DNA from: Thalassobaculum litoreum DSM 18839
GTDB lineage: Bacteria > Pseudomonadota > Alphaproteobacteria > Thalassobaculales > Thalassobaculaceae
DNA length: 64,000 nucleotides
NCBI RefSeq assembly: GCF_900102465.1
Contig: NZ_FNBW01000005.1
Location: 124,001-188,000, forward strand
Direction of reading: 5' to 3'
The translations under genes were made by a program, and so were the position numbers. Shown here piece by piece: positions 24,380 through 32,959 of the stretch (position 1 is the first letter of the stretch; each line of letters opens with the position of its first letter). The notes below the pieces were generated by a model. That model was not told the DNA's origin. It searched no databases and was given only the letters and a program-made list of their open reading frames with translations.

Positions 24380-25705
24380 TTATTTTCCGTACACCAGTTC
24401 CGGCAGCCACAGGGCGATCTGCGGGAACGCCATGACCAGGGCGAGCGCCATCACCATGACCACCGCGAAGGGCAGGATCGAACGGTAGATGTCGCGCAGG
24501 CTGATCTCCGGCGGCGCCATGGCCCGCATCAGGAACAGGTTGTAGCCGAAGGGCGGGGTCATGTAGGCGATCTGGGTGGTGATCGTGTAGAGCACGCCGT
24601 ACCAGATCAGGTCGAACCCCATCGCGCCGACCAGCGGCACGTAGAGCGGGGCGACGATCACCAGCATGGCGGTGTCGTCCAGGAACGTGCCCATGATGAT
24701 GAAGCTGAGCTGCATCAGGATCAGGATCGTCCAGGGGCTGAGGCCCAGCTTTTCGGTGAACAGGTCCTCGATCGCCTTGACCGCGCCCAGCCCGTCGAAG
24801 ATCGCGCCGAAGCCGAGCGCCGCCAGGATGATCCACATGAACATGCAGGAGATGGCAAGCGTGTTGCGGGTCGTGTTCTCGAAAACCTGCCGCGTCATCC
24901 GGCCCTTCAGCACGGCGGCGAGGAAGGCGGCGAGGGCACCGATTGCGGAACTCTCCACCAGCGAGGTCCAGCCGTTGACGAAGGGCACCATCATCGAAGC
25001 GAAGATCGCCAGCGGCAGCAGTCCGGCGCGCAGCAGCCGAAGTTTCTCCGCCATGTCGATCTGCTCGCGCTCCGCCTTGTCGAGCGGCGGGCCGAGATGG
25101 GGCTGCAACTGGCAGCGCACATAGATGTAGACGATGAACAGGGCGGCCATCATCAGTCCCGGCATCACCCCGGCGAGCCAGAGCTGGCCGACCGGCTGGC
25201 GGGCGATCATGGCGTAGAGCACCAGCACGACCGAGGGCGGCACCAGGATGCCCAGCGACGAGCCGGCCTGGATTACCCCGGTGACCATGATCTTGTCGTA
25301 GCCCCGGCGCAGCAGCTCGGGCAGGGCGATGGTGGCGCCGATCGCCATGCCCGCGACCGACAGCCCGTTCATTGCGGAGATCAGCACCATCAGCCCGATC
25401 GTGCCGATGGCAAGCCCGCCGCGCACGGGGCCCATCCACACGTGGAACATCCGGTAGAGATCGTCGGCGATCCGGCTCTCCGACAGCACGTAGCCCATGA
25501 AGATGAACATCGGCAGGGTGAGCAGCGGATACCACTTCATGAGCTTCATGGCGGCGGCGAACGGGATCTCCACCCCGCCCACACCCCAGAGCAGCACGCC
25601 GGCGGCGGCACCGACGAAGCCGATGGCGCCGAACACCCGCTGGCCGGTCATCAGCATCAGCATCATCGACGAGAACATCAGCAGGGCGATCAGCTCGTAG
25701 GACAT
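24380..25705 (-). CDS. dctM: TRAP transporter large permease, DctM type
   Basis: This 441-residue polytopic protein has about 12-13 hydrophobic segments. Typical DctM blocks are visible: VAGMAIGATIALPELLRRGYD, GILVPPSVVLVLYAMI and, near the end, TPPFGYNLFLM. It carries the sodium-coupled transport of the substrate caught by the DctP protein. The start ATG at 25705 overlaps the small-permease stop (TGATG) and is preferred over an upstream in-frame start inside dctQ. An internal LLXMXXGQRVFG segment marks TM1. Confidence 0.92.
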   Translation of the reverse strand: MSYELIALLMFSSMMLMLMTGQRVFGAIGFVGAAAGVLLWGVGGVEIPFAAAMKLMKWYPLLTLPMFIFMGYVLSESRIADDLYRMFHVWMGPVRGGLAIGTIGLMVLISAMNGLSVAGMAIGATIALPELLRRGYDKIMVTGVIQAGSSLGILVPPSVVLVLYAMIARQPVGQLWLAGVMPGLMMAALFIVYIYVRCQLQPHLGPPLDKAEREQIDMAEKLRLLRAGLLPLAIFASMMVPFVNGWTSLVESSAIGALAAFLAAVLKGRMTRQVFENTTRNTLAISCMFMWIILAALGFGAIFDGLGAVKAIEDLFTEKLGLSPWTILILMQLSFIIMGTFLDDTAMLVIVAPLYVPLVGAMGFDLIWYGVLYTITTQIAYMTPPFGYNLFLMRAMAPPEISLRDIYRSILPFAVVMVMALALVMAFPQIALWLPELVYGK

Positions 25706-26319
25706 CACGCCTCTCCGCGCTGCGTCGTTTCGCCGGAGGCGAGGCGGTCGATGTCCTTGAACAGCTCCGCCAGCGCCTGCAGCAGCATCAGCAGCACGCC
25801 GAGGCACAGGGTCACCTTCACCGGCCAGATCAGCGGCCGCCAGGCGGTCGAGCTGCGCTCCAGGTAGCCCATCGTCTCCGCCGCCGCGTCGGGGCCGCCG
25901 GTGACGAAGGCCCAGAGCAGCTCACCGAAGAAGGCGAAGGGCTCCATGCCGAAATAGCCCAGCGAATAGGCGGTGGAGCTGACCGCGCCGTAGAACAGGA
26001 CGCCCAGATAGAACATCAGGAACAGCACCGAGAAGCTGTCGACCCAGGCCTTGGTGCGCAGCGACCAGTCGCCGTAGAACAGGTCCATGCGCACGTTGGA
26101 ACCGAGCTGGATCGAGTAGGGGCCGCCGAGAATATAGTAGGCGACCATCACGAACTGCGCGGTCTCGAGGGTCCACAGCGACGGATCGAAGAAGGTCTTC
26201 GACGCCGAGGACCAGAGCAGCACGCCCATCAGCACGAACACCAAGTACATCGCGCAGCGCCCGATGGCCCGGTTCATGGCTTCCACGGCGCGCACATAGC
26301 CGCGCATGATCCCCAGCAT
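25705..26319 (-). CDS. dctQ: TRAP transporter small permease, DctQ type
   Basis: This 204-residue protein has four hydrophobic segments; family members are usually 160-200 residues. The pattern TAQFVMVAYYILGGPYSIQLGSNVRMDLFY, with the conserved R-MDLFY after the second helix, is typical of DctQ. It is first in the TRAP operon and its stop overlaps dctM by one base, so the two are translationally coupled. The segment between helices 3 and 4 is longer than usual. Confidence 0.88.
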   Translation of the reverse strand: MLGIMRGYVRAVEAMNRAIGRCAMYLVFVLMGVLLWSSASKTFFDPSLWTLETAQFVMVAYYILGGPYSIQLGSNVRMDLFYGDWSLRTKAWVDSFSVLFLMFYLGVLFYGAVSSTAYSLGYFGMEPFAFFGELLWAFVTGGPDAAAETMGYLERSSTAWRPLIWPVKVTLCLGVLLMLLQALAELFKDIDRLASGETTQRGEA

Positions 26320-26469
26320 CGGCCCCCTTTGTCGCCGTTCCCGGCGATCAGCCCGTGCGCCGCGTCCCGGAGCGGTACCGCGACGCAGCGATGTCGTCCC
26401 GCGACTATTCCAGCGGACCGGGGCGGGGTCCAGTCCGTTTGGGTCAGCAGGGGTGACCGTTCGGTGCGA

Positions 26470-26970
26470 TCAGCCGGTGGCCCGCTGCATGACGACCACG
26501 TCGATCCACTGGCCGAACTTGAAGCCGATCTTCTCCATGTGCCCCACCTTGCGGAAGCCGAAGGCGGCGTGCATCGCCTCCGAACCGGAGGCCGGATCGC
26601 TGATCACCGCCATCATCTGCTTCCAGGGTCCGGCCTCGGCGATCCGCACGAGTTCGGCCATCAAGGCCCGGCCGATGCCTTGCCGGATGGCATCGTGGGC
26701 GATGTAGATCGAGTTCTCCACGGTGAAGCGGTAGGCCGAGCGGGGACGGTACTTGCTGAGATAGGCGTAGCCGACCACCGCCCCGTCGCGCTCGGCGACG
26801 ATGTAGGGGAAGCCCGCCTCCAGGATCCCGGCGCGGCGTTCCGCCATCTCCGGCTCGCCCGGCGCCTCCTCCTCGAAGGACGCTGTGCCGTGCCGGACGT
26901 GATGGGCGTAGATTTCGGTGATGACGGTGATGTCGGAGGGCTCCGACGGGCGGATGGTCACAGCGGTCAT
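26470..26970 (-). CDS. GNAT N-acetyltransferase, phosphinothricin acetyltransferase-like
   Basis: This 166-residue acetyltransferase has IYAHHVRHGTASFEEEAP near the front and VENSIYIAHDAIRQGIGRALM, whose R-Q-G-I-G-R loop binds the acetyl-CoA pyrophosphate. The pattern follows the Pat/Bar and YncA/MnaT subgroup, which acetylates small amines such as methionine sulfoximine or phosphinothricin. The start at 26970 gives the usual MTAVTIRP opening; a longer frame would overlap the cupin region. It is divergent from that cupin. Confidence 0.85.
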   Translation of the reverse strand: MTAVTIRPSEPSDITVITEIYAHHVRHGTASFEEEAPGEPEMAERRAGILEAGFPYIVAERDGAVVGYAYLSKYRPRSAYRFTVENSIYIAHDAIRQGIGRALMAELVRIAEAGPWKQMMAVISDPASGSEAMHAAFGFRKVGHMEKIGFKFGQWIDVVVMQRATG

Positions 26971-27037
26971 CGCGGGCTTCCGGAAGCGGGACTTCGATGG
27001 TTCAATCCTGCCACCGAACGAAACGGGAGGACAGATC

Positions 27038-27478
27038 ATGACGGTGATGGAAGCGGGGATCACGCCCGCCGGTGAAGGGGTGGACGGCGTCGTCTGGTCG
27101 ATCCTCGGGCAGACCTACAAGCCGAAGCAGGAAAGCGAGAGCTGCTTCACCTTCGAGACGCTGTTCCCGCACGGCACCTTCGTGCCGACGCACATTCATG
27201 CCGCCCAGGACGAGTTCATCTACATGCTGGAGGGTACCTTCGATCTGGTTCTGGATGGCCGGAAGGCACAGGCGGTGACAGGCGACCTGATCCACATGCC
27301 GATGGGCATCCCGCACGGCATCTTCAACAATTCCGGCAAGGACGTGAAGGCGCTGTTCTGGGTGTCGCCGGCGCGCTCCCTGCGTCAGCTTTTCGAGAAG
27401 ATCCACAACGTCGCCGATCCGGCCGAGGTGGTGCGTCTGGCGGCCCAGTACGAGGTGGAGTTCCTGCCGCCGCCGTGA
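27038..27478 (+). CDS. Cupin-domain protein
   Basis: This is a 146-residue single cupin with motif 1 FVPTHIHAAQDEFIYMLEG (H, H, E ligands) and motif 2 GDLIHMPMGIPHGIFNN. It resembles small cupins annotated as quercetinase-like or mannose-6-phosphate isomerase-like proteins. ATG 27038 follows AACGGGAGGAC. It is divergently transcribed from the GNAT gene with a 67-bp gap that must hold both promoters. Substrate unknown. Confidence 0.82.
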   Translation: MTVMEAGITPAGEGVDGVVWSILGQTYKPKQESESCFTFETLFPHGTFVPTHIHAAQDEFIYMLEGTFDLVLDGRKAQAVTGDLIHMPMGIPHGIFNNSGKDVKALFWVSPARSLRQLFEKIHNVADPAEVVRLAAQYEVEFLPPP

Positions 27479-27501
27479 CCAGTCGGGACGGCGTCCAGGC
27501 C

Positions 27502-28023
27502 TCAGGTGCCGATGCGCCGGCCGAAGGTCTCGGGGTCGTAGATCAGGCAGTAGCGGTCGCGCTTCACGCCGTCGCTGCTCAGCGGTAGGATCAACCGCAC
27601 GAACGACCAGACACGATCCCTGGTGTCGTAGAACTCATGCTGGCCGAGATCCGGCTCGCCCCGCTGCATAATCTCATTGAGCCGGGCATGCACCTTGGCC
27701 AGATCCTCCGGCACGAAAGCCTCCGAAAAGGTCGTGCCCCGCATCGATCGCCCGTGGGACTCGTCGATCAGCGTTGAGGAGAGCCGCAGGACCCAGTCGC
27801 CGTGCTCATCGCTCCACTCGACCAGACTGATGGCCTTGATGGCAGCCGGCGGCATGTCGAGCGGATCGATGGACTGCGGAAATCCATTCGCCGCTGTCGG
27901 GCGCCACGCCTCAAGACACGCAGCCAGGACCGGATAGTCGTTGATTTTCCCGATGGGCATCGGGATATGCACACTAGGCAGCCTAAAGAAGTTGCTGTCT
28001 TCGTTTTCTGGCTTCGGCCACAT
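27502..28023 (-). CDS. PAS_5-type domain protein (paralogue of the divergent neighbour)
   Basis: This 173-residue cytoplasmic protein matches the alphaproteobacterial PAS_5 pattern: INDYPVLAACLEAW near the start, a central 'ISLVEWSDEHGDWVLRLSSTLID' sheet and SFVRLILPLSSDGVKRDRY near the end. It has no signal or helix-turn-helix. The start is uncertain: TTG at 28044 or ATG at 28023, and neither has a good ribosome site; the ATG was taken. It shares length, order and the closing DRYCLIYDP block with the gene at 28241 on the opposite strand. Confidence 0.75.
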   Translation of the reverse strand: MWPKPENEDSNFFRLPSVHIPMPIGKINDYPVLAACLEAWRPTAANGFPQSIDPLDMPPAAIKAISLVEWSDEHGDWVLRLSSTLIDESHGRSMRGTTFSEAFVPEDLAKVHARLNEIMQRGEPDLGQHEFYDTRDRVWSFVRLILPLSSDGVKRDRYCLIYDPETFGRRIGT

Positions 28024-28085
28024 TTCCAATAAGTACTTTCGCAAGTATAGGACGTGCGTGCATTTAAGAGTATGGCTGAATACCC

Positions 28086-28102
28086 GTTAATAATCCATTA
28101 AC
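28086..28102. promoter_or_regulatory. Small dyad in the PAS-pair intergenic region
   Basis: A GTTAAT-AATCC-ATTAAC dyad (6-bp arms, 5-bp spacer) lies in the A/T-richer gap between the two divergent PAS genes. Its position suits an operator for both, but no known regulator was recognised. Confidence 0.35.
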
Positions 28103-28240
28103 CGGTCTATCGTTTTGGGCGAACGCCGCATACCCCCTGGTCTTTTTCTGGCTATATCGGGCTAATCCGAGCGTCGCTGGCCGCCGTATTGAAATCCGAA
28201 AGCGGTACAGGGTAATCCGCTTGCGATAGCGGATGTACAG

Positions 28241-28807
28241 ATGCAACTCTACTTTCAGAACGGTGCGTCTCAACGGTACGGGACCTCGCTTATGCCATTG
28301 CACAACCTGAACGAACGCCTGCTGACGATGCCGAGGCTCCATGTGCCCGTGGCTCTGGAGGACATCGACGGCTACCCGACCCTCGCCCGTTGCCTTGCGG
28401 TGTGGCGCAAGCACTCGGCCGACCGGCTTCCGGCCACCATCGATCCGGTGGAGATGCCGGTGGAGGCGATCAAGGGGATCAGCCTGGTCGATTGGGACCC
28501 CAAGATAGAGGACTGGGTGATCCGGCTGTCCGCCACCCTCATGGACCAGGGGCATGGCCGTTCGATGACCGGTACCCGGATGCTGGATATCTACCGTGAC
28601 GAGGAATATGCGGGCGTGAGGGAGCGGCTGCAGACGACCCTGGAGGCGGGAGAGCCGAGCCTTGCCCGTCACGAGTTCGTCGGCTCGCGCAACCGGCGCT
28701 GGGCCTACATGCGCCTGATCCTGCCGCTCAGCAGCGACGGGACAAAACGCGACAGGTACTGCCTGATCTACGATCCGGCCAGTTTCGGCCAACGCGTCGG
28801 GACCTGA
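28241..28807 (+). CDS. PAS_5-type domain protein (paralogue of the divergent neighbour)
   Basis: This 188-residue protein has the same layout as its divergent neighbour: DIDGYPTLARCLAVWR, a central ISLVDW...IRLSATLMDQGHGRSMTG block and a near-identical end, LILPLSSDGTKRDRYCLIYDP. The N-terminal 25 residues differ, so the start (ATG 28241) is uncertain; ATG 28292 is an alternative. A dyad ATCCGCT/AGCGGAT (28215-28234) sits just before the start and could hide the ribosome site. Proteins of this type are thought to be sensory or regulatory; the partner is unknown. Confidence 0.75.
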   Translation: MQLYFQNGASQRYGTSLMPLHNLNERLLTMPRLHVPVALEDIDGYPTLARCLAVWRKHSADRLPATIDPVEMPVEAIKGISLVDWDPKIEDWVIRLSATLMDQGHGRSMTGTRMLDIYRDEEYAGVRERLQTTLEAGEPSLARHEFVGSRNRRWAYMRLILPLSSDGTKRDRYCLIYDPASFGQRVGT

Positions 28808-28821
28808 CGCGGGCCGCCGAC

Positions 28822-30078
28822 CTATCCCCGGGCGCGGTTAACGTCCGATTGGCTGAACTTGGCGAGCGTGGCATAGCCGCGCACGATCGCTTCCAGTTCC
28901 TCCCGGCTGGCGACCTGGTCCAGCGCGGTGAACCCGTCCGGTGCCCGTTCCTCGACCAGGTCGATCACCCCCTCCGGACCGCCGCCTCGGTTGGTGCGCA
29001 CGATCTCCGCCGTCGTTGGCAGGCGTTCGGCCTCGTAGGTCTTCAGCGCGCCCTCCACGTCGCCGCCGCACGTCGCCAGCAGCGGCGCGAGACAGCGGGC
29101 ATCCAGGATCGCCTGGCTGGCCCCGTTGGAGCCGACCGGGTACATCGGATGGGCCGCGTCGCCGAGCAGGGTGACCCGGCCGAACGACCAGCGGTCGACC
29201 GGGTCGCGGTCGCACATCGGGAACTCGTAGAAATCGACGGTCTTGGTGATCAGGTCCACCGGATCGATCAGATCCAACTCGAACACGCCGTCCACATACT
29301 GCATCACGTCGGCCCGATCGCCGAGCCGGCTCCAGTTCTCGCGTCTCGGCGGCGGACGGGTGCCGTCGCCCAGCCGTGCGACCACGGCCCAGTTGATCAG
29401 GGTTTTGTCCGGCGTGTCCGGGTCGTTATAGATCGGATAGCAGACGAACTTGGCGTTCATGCCGCCGGCGATGATCATCGACTTTCCGGTCAGGAACGGC
29501 TCGCCCTCCACGGCCCCGCGCCACAGCATCAGCCCGTTCCAGCTCGGCGGTCCCTCGTCGGGATAGAACGTCTCGCGCACCTTGGAATGGATGCCGTCGC
29601 AGCCGATCAGCACGTCGCCGGTCACCGTCACCTTCGTGGCGGTGTCGCGCCGCTCGAAACGCGCGGTCACGGTGCCGCCGTCATCCTCGAAGCCGGTGAT
29701 CTGGTGTCCGGTATGCACATGGTCGTCGCCCAGCCGCTCGCGCACGGCCTCCAGCAGGACGGCCTGCAGCTTGCCGCGATGGATCGAGAACTGCGGGAAG
29801 TCGTAGCCGGCATCGGTGCCGCGCAGGTCGCGCCAGATCTCCTGGCCGAAGCGGTTCTGGTAGATCAGCTCGTAGGTGCGGATGCCGATGGCGTCGAGCC
29901 TGTCGAGCAGGCCCAATGCGGCGAGCTCCTTGATCGCGTGGGGCAGGGTGTTGATGCCCACGCCGAGCTCGCGGATCGTCATCGACTGCTCGTAGACATG
30001 GGCGTCGATGCCCTGTTCGTGGAGGCTGAGCGCGGTGGCGAGGCCGCCGATGCCGCCGCCGATGATGATTGCCTTCAT
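28822..30078 (-). CDS. FAD-dependent aromatic-type monooxygenase
   Basis: This 418-residue class A flavoprotein monooxygenase has the FAD motif IIGGGIGGLATALSLHEQG at the front, the central D-G motif GCDGIHSKVRETF and the GD motif RVTLLGDAAHPMYPVGSNGA. The family hydroxylates aromatic acids with NAD(P)H; the length and early sequence resemble PhzS/salicylate-hydroxylase-like enzymes. The start at 30078 (MKAIII) is the classical Rossmann start; a longer frame has no domain sense. It is divergent from an ECF sigma gene, with an FNR-type box between. Confidence 0.85.
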   Translation of the reverse strand: MKAIIIGGGIGGLATALSLHEQGIDAHVYEQSMTIRELGVGINTLPHAIKELAALGLLDRLDAIGIRTYELIYQNRFGQEIWRDLRGTDAGYDFPQFSIHRGKLQAVLLEAVRERLGDDHVHTGHQITGFEDDGGTVTARFERRDTATKVTVTGDVLIGCDGIHSKVRETFYPDEGPPSWNGLMLWRGAVEGEPFLTGKSMIIAGGMNAKFVCYPIYNDPDTPDKTLINWAVVARLGDGTRPPPRRENWSRLGDRADVMQYVDGVFELDLIDPVDLITKTVDFYEFPMCDRDPVDRWSFGRVTLLGDAAHPMYPVGSNGASQAILDARCLAPLLATCGGDVEGALKTYEAERLPTTAEIVRTNRGGGPEGVIDLVEERAPDGFTALDQVASREELEAIVRGYATLAKFSQSDVNRARG

Positions 30079-30400
30079 GCGCGCACTCCCTTGCTTTGCC
30101 TCCCGCCCGGCGGCGGAGCCGACAGTCTTGCCGAGCCCATGGCCCCCTGTCACGGTCTCGATGTTGCCGACTCCGCGCCCCTCGACCTCCGCGACGGAGG
30201 CGGGGAGCCGAGCCTCCTGCGTTCCGTCCACCCTTGCGCGAAACTCTAGGAACGCCGTGGCGGATCGGCCTTGATGTGGATCAAATCCAGATGATCGGCC
30301 GCCATGGATGATCGATGGGCTGGCGCGCGCCATGCTAGAAGGCGATCGGAACGGGGATGGCCCGGCTAAGGGCGGCGACCGGCGCCGGGAGATCAGGGGC
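30079..30400. other. Divergent intergenic region with regulatory sites
   Basis: This is 322 bp between the monooxygenase and the sigma gene. It contains an FNR/FixK-type box (30271-30284) and a small hairpin CCTCCG-CGA-CGGAGG (30186-30200). No gene is convincing. The reverse frame continues through it only because of the composition. Confidence 0.55.
30271..30284. promoter_or_regulatory. FNR/FixK-type operator
   Basis: The sequence TTGATGTGGATCAA matches the consensus TTGAT-N4-ATCAA perfectly. It lies 117 bp before the ECF sigma start and 193 bp before the monooxygenase start. If active it would tie one or both genes to low oxygen. Confidence 0.65.
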
Positions 30401-31012
30401 ATGGAGAGCACGGGCGGCGACCCGACAGACGAGAGGGCGTTCGTCGCCGCACTGCAGGCAGGAGAGCGCGTCGCCTTCGAACGGCTGGTGCGCGAGCACG
30501 GTGCGCGGATGCTCGCCGTCGCCCGGCGCATGGTGCGCGACGAGGCCACCGCCCAGGACTGTCTGCAGGACGCTTTTCTGTCGGTGCACCGGGCGATCGG
30601 TCGGTTCGAGCCGACCGGGTCGCTCGGCGGCTGGCTGCATCGGATCACGGTCAATGCCTGCCTGATGCGGCTGCGCGCCAACAAACGGCTGGCGGAAACC
30701 TCGATCGACGAGCTTCTGCCGGCCTTCGATCCCGACGGGATCCGGCTCGGCGAGCCGCGCACCGAGATCCGCAATCCGGAGGATGCCCTGGAGGCGGCCC
30801 GGATCCGGGTGTATATGCGGCAGAAAATCGACGAACTGCCCGACGGCTACCGTATCGTTCTGCTCCTTCGCGACATTGAGGGATACAGCACCCGGGAAGC
30901 GGCCGAGATGGTGGGGGTCGCGGAGGGAGCGTTGAAGGTTCGGCTGCACCGTGCCCGCGCGGCGCTGAAGACGCTGGTCGAACCCCTGTGGGACGAGTTG
31001 GGGACGGCATGA
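30401..31012 (+). CDS. ECF (sigma-70 family) RNA polymerase sigma factor
   Basis: This 203-residue protein has sigma region 2 at about 20-90 (DEATAQDCLQDAFLSVHRAIGRF) and region 4 at about 130-195 (YRIVLLLRDIEGYSTREAAEMVGV). There is no region 3, as in the ECF class. The ATG at 30401 follows GGAGATCAGGGG. It overlaps the zinc-finger anti-sigma gene by ATGA, the usual ECF arrangement. Its regulon is unknown; no clear copy of a self-promoter was recognised. Confidence 0.9.
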   Translation: MESTGGDPTDERAFVAALQAGERVAFERLVREHGARMLAVARRMVRDEATAQDCLQDAFLSVHRAIGRFEPTGSLGGWLHRITVNACLMRLRANKRLAETSIDELLPAFDPDGIRLGEPRTEIRNPEDALEAARIRVYMRQKIDELPDGYRIVLLLRDIEGYSTREAAEMVGVAEGALKVRLHRARAALKTLVEPLWDELGTA

Positions 31013-31335
31013 TCACGCGTCGCAAGCTCAGATGGCGCATCCAGCACTGGCTGGAGGCCCGGCTGCCGGGGCTGCTGACCTGTGCCCAGTTCGAGGCGCT
31101 GGTGGACGCCTATATCGACGGCGAGCTGGGACCGGTGGCGCGGGCGACGGTCGATTTCCACATGCGCACCTGTCCGGTCTGCCTGCGGTATGTCGCCGCC
31201 TACCGCAAGGTGCGGGACATGGCGGCCGACACGCTGACCCGGCCCGAGGCCGAGGCGCTGGACGCGATTCCGGAGGATCTGGTCGCCGCCATCCTGGCCG
31301 CCCGGGACGCCGAGGCAGGTCGCAAGACACCCTAG
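31009..31335 (+). CDS. Zinc-finger anti-sigma factor (zf-HC2)
   Basis: This 108-residue protein has the zf-HC2 pattern: H-x3-C-x2-C as VDFHMRTCPVCLRY after a conserved LVDAYIDGEL segment. No membrane helix is obvious, so it would be a soluble anti-sigma factor, perhaps redox-sensitive through the zinc site. It overlaps the sigma gene by 4 bp. Confidence 0.85.
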   Translation: MITRRKLRWRIQHWLEARLPGLLTCAQFEALVDAYIDGELGPVARATVDFHMRTCPVCLRYVAAYRKVRDMAADTLTRPEAEALDAIPEDLVAAILAARDAEAGRKTP

Positions 31336-31434
31336 CATTTTCATGCGGTTTCGGCGGTGTAAGGGGATGCGCGCGGCGCCGTTGCGTTTGATACTGGAAC
31401 CTTAACAGGGCCGGTTCACCGCAGGGCATAGGTT

Positions 31435-32622
31435 TTGGAAATCCGCTTCCCCATGTGGCTTCGGGTTGTCGACCGACCCGGTGCGACGGTCTTCGCCACA
31501 TTGTCCGCGACCGAGGCCTTCTCGCGGGCCCTGGTCGCCGGCGTGATTCCGCTGGAGGCCTACCGGCTTCTGGAATCCGCCAGGGACGTCAGCATCGCCT
31601 ACACGGTGATCGGGGTGGTGGCCCTGCTGGCGAGCTTCGCGGTGCCGGTGGTGATCCGGGTGATCCGCCGCAAGTGGATCTTCAGCGCCGGCTGCGTCTT
31701 CATGTTCATGGCGCCGCTGCTGATGCTGGCGGAGACTGTCGTTCCCTTCGTCGGCGCGCTGCAGTTCCGTGCGCTGGCCGTGGTCTGCGTCAACATCTCC
31801 CTCAACCTCTATATCCTCGACTACATCGCCCGGAAGGATTTCGTCACCGCCGAACCGCGGCGTCTCGCCTTCATGGGCGTGGCCTGGTTCACCGGGCCGG
31901 GGCTCGGGATCTATCTGTACAAGACCTTCGGGCTGGAGGCGGTCTGCCTGCCCAGCGCCGTCTTCGCGGTGATCGCGCTGGCCTATTTCTGGGTGCTGCG
32001 GATGCGTGAGGACCCGCGGGTGGCGCCGGCCAAGCGGCGGCCGCCCACCCCCTGGGCCAACATCCGCCGCTACCTGGCGCAGCCGCGCCTGCGGCTGGCC
32101 TGGGCGATTCCCTTCGCGCGCAGTTCCTACTGGGCGGCGTTCTTCGTCTATCCGCCGCTCTATATCGCCAAATACGGCGGCGACGAGATGCTGTCGGCGA
32201 TGATGCTGTCGGCCGGGCAGGGGATGCTGTTCGCCGCCCCGCTGGCGGGCAGGCTGGCGCGGGAACTGGGAATGCGGCGGGTGATCATCCTCGCCTTCAT
32301 CTTCACCGGGGCGATCTGCCTGATCGCCGGGGCGATCCGGCCCTCGCCGGCGATTGTGGCGCTGCTGTTCTTCGTCGGATCCGCCGGGGCGATGACCCTG
32401 GACGCGCTGGGCAACATCCCGTTCCTGCGCTCGGTCCATGCCTATGAGCGCTCCGAGATGACCTCGGTCTTCCGCACCTATATCGAGGTGTCGCAGCTTC
32501 TGCCGGCGGCGGTCTATGCGCTGCTGCTGCTGTATTTTCCGCTGTCGTCGGTGTTCATCGCCCTGGGCGTGCTGCTGCTGGCGACGGCCTGGCTGTCGAC
32601 CTACCTGCCGCGCCGGTTCTGA
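31435..32622 (+). CDS. MFS transporter
   Basis: This 395-residue protein has about 11-12 hydrophobic segments. The loop between TM2 and TM3 carries a basic VIRVIRRKW, and there is an EPRRLAFMGVAW segment in the middle. No substrate-specific signature was recognised. The start is uncertain: TTG 31435 (with GCAGGG upstream) or ATG 31453. It stands alone, after the sigma/anti-sigma pair and convergent with a small membrane protein gene. Confidence 0.8.
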   Translation: MEIRFPMWLRVVDRPGATVFATLSATEAFSRALVAGVIPLEAYRLLESARDVSIAYTVIGVVALLASFAVPVVIRVIRRKWIFSAGCVFMFMAPLLMLAETVVPFVGALQFRALAVVCVNISLNLYILDYIARKDFVTAEPRRLAFMGVAWFTGPGLGIYLYKTFGLEAVCLPSAVFAVIALAYFWVLRMREDPRVAPAKRRPPTPWANIRRYLAQPRLRLAWAIPFARSSYWAAFFVYPPLYIAKYGGDEMLSAMMLSAGQGMLFAAPLAGRLARELGMRRVIILAFIFTGAICLIAGAIRPSPAIVALLFFVGSAGAMTLDALGNIPFLRSVHAYERSEMTSVFRTYIEVSQLLPAAVYALLLLYFPLSSVFIALGVLLLATAWLSTYLPRRF

Positions 32623-32623
32623 A

Positions 32624-32649
32624 CCGGCGCCGGCTTCGGTCGGCGCCGG
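32624..32649. terminator. Bidirectional terminator-like hairpin
   Basis: The dyad CCGGCGCCG-(8)-CGGCGCCGG has a 9-bp stem and lies between the MFS stop (32622) and the stop of the small membrane protein (32651). No T-run. Confidence 0.6.
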
Positions 32650-32650
32650 A

Positions 32651-32959
32651 TCAGCGCGTGCCGCCGGCCGCCTTGAGGTGCGGCTGGTCGTTGGCGACGT
32701 CGGCGAACATCTCCGGAGCGACCGGCTCCAGTTCGACCACGTCGACGGCGACGACGACATTCTCGGCCACCGGGTTGCTGACCTGCTGGTCGGCGAGGGC
32801 GGCGCGCTTGGCCTCCCGGTCGTCGCGCATGCTCGACAGGATGGCGGCGGCGATCGGCACCACGGCGCCGATGACGAAAATCACGCATACGATCGCCAGC
32901 AGAAACGGGTCGACGTTTCCGGCCCCGGCGACGTGCAGGCTCTCGGCTCCCTGCGGCAT
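32651..32959 (-). CDS. Small single-helix membrane protein, unknown function
   Basis: This 102-residue protein begins MPQGAESLHVAG and has one strong hydrophobic helix at about 18-42 (DPFLLAIVCVIFVIGAVV) followed by a charged region (SSMRDDREAKRAAL) and an acidic, Pro/Val tail. The start at 32959 is preferred over an upstream frame running from 33028. I do not recognise a family. It faces a 333-bp region with a hairpin and T-run that may attenuate it. Confidence 0.6.
   Translation of the reverse strand: MPQGAESLHVAGAGNVDPFLLAIVCVIFVIGAVVPIAAAILSSMRDDREAKRAALADQQVSNPVAENVVVAVDVVELEPVAPEMFADVANDQPHLKAAGGTR

Noticed and set aside
31396-31416. GGAAC...GGTT resembling an EcfG/stress promoter before the MFS gene
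   Set aside because: The spacer is about 11 bases, too short for the usual GGAAC-N16-18-GTT arrangement.
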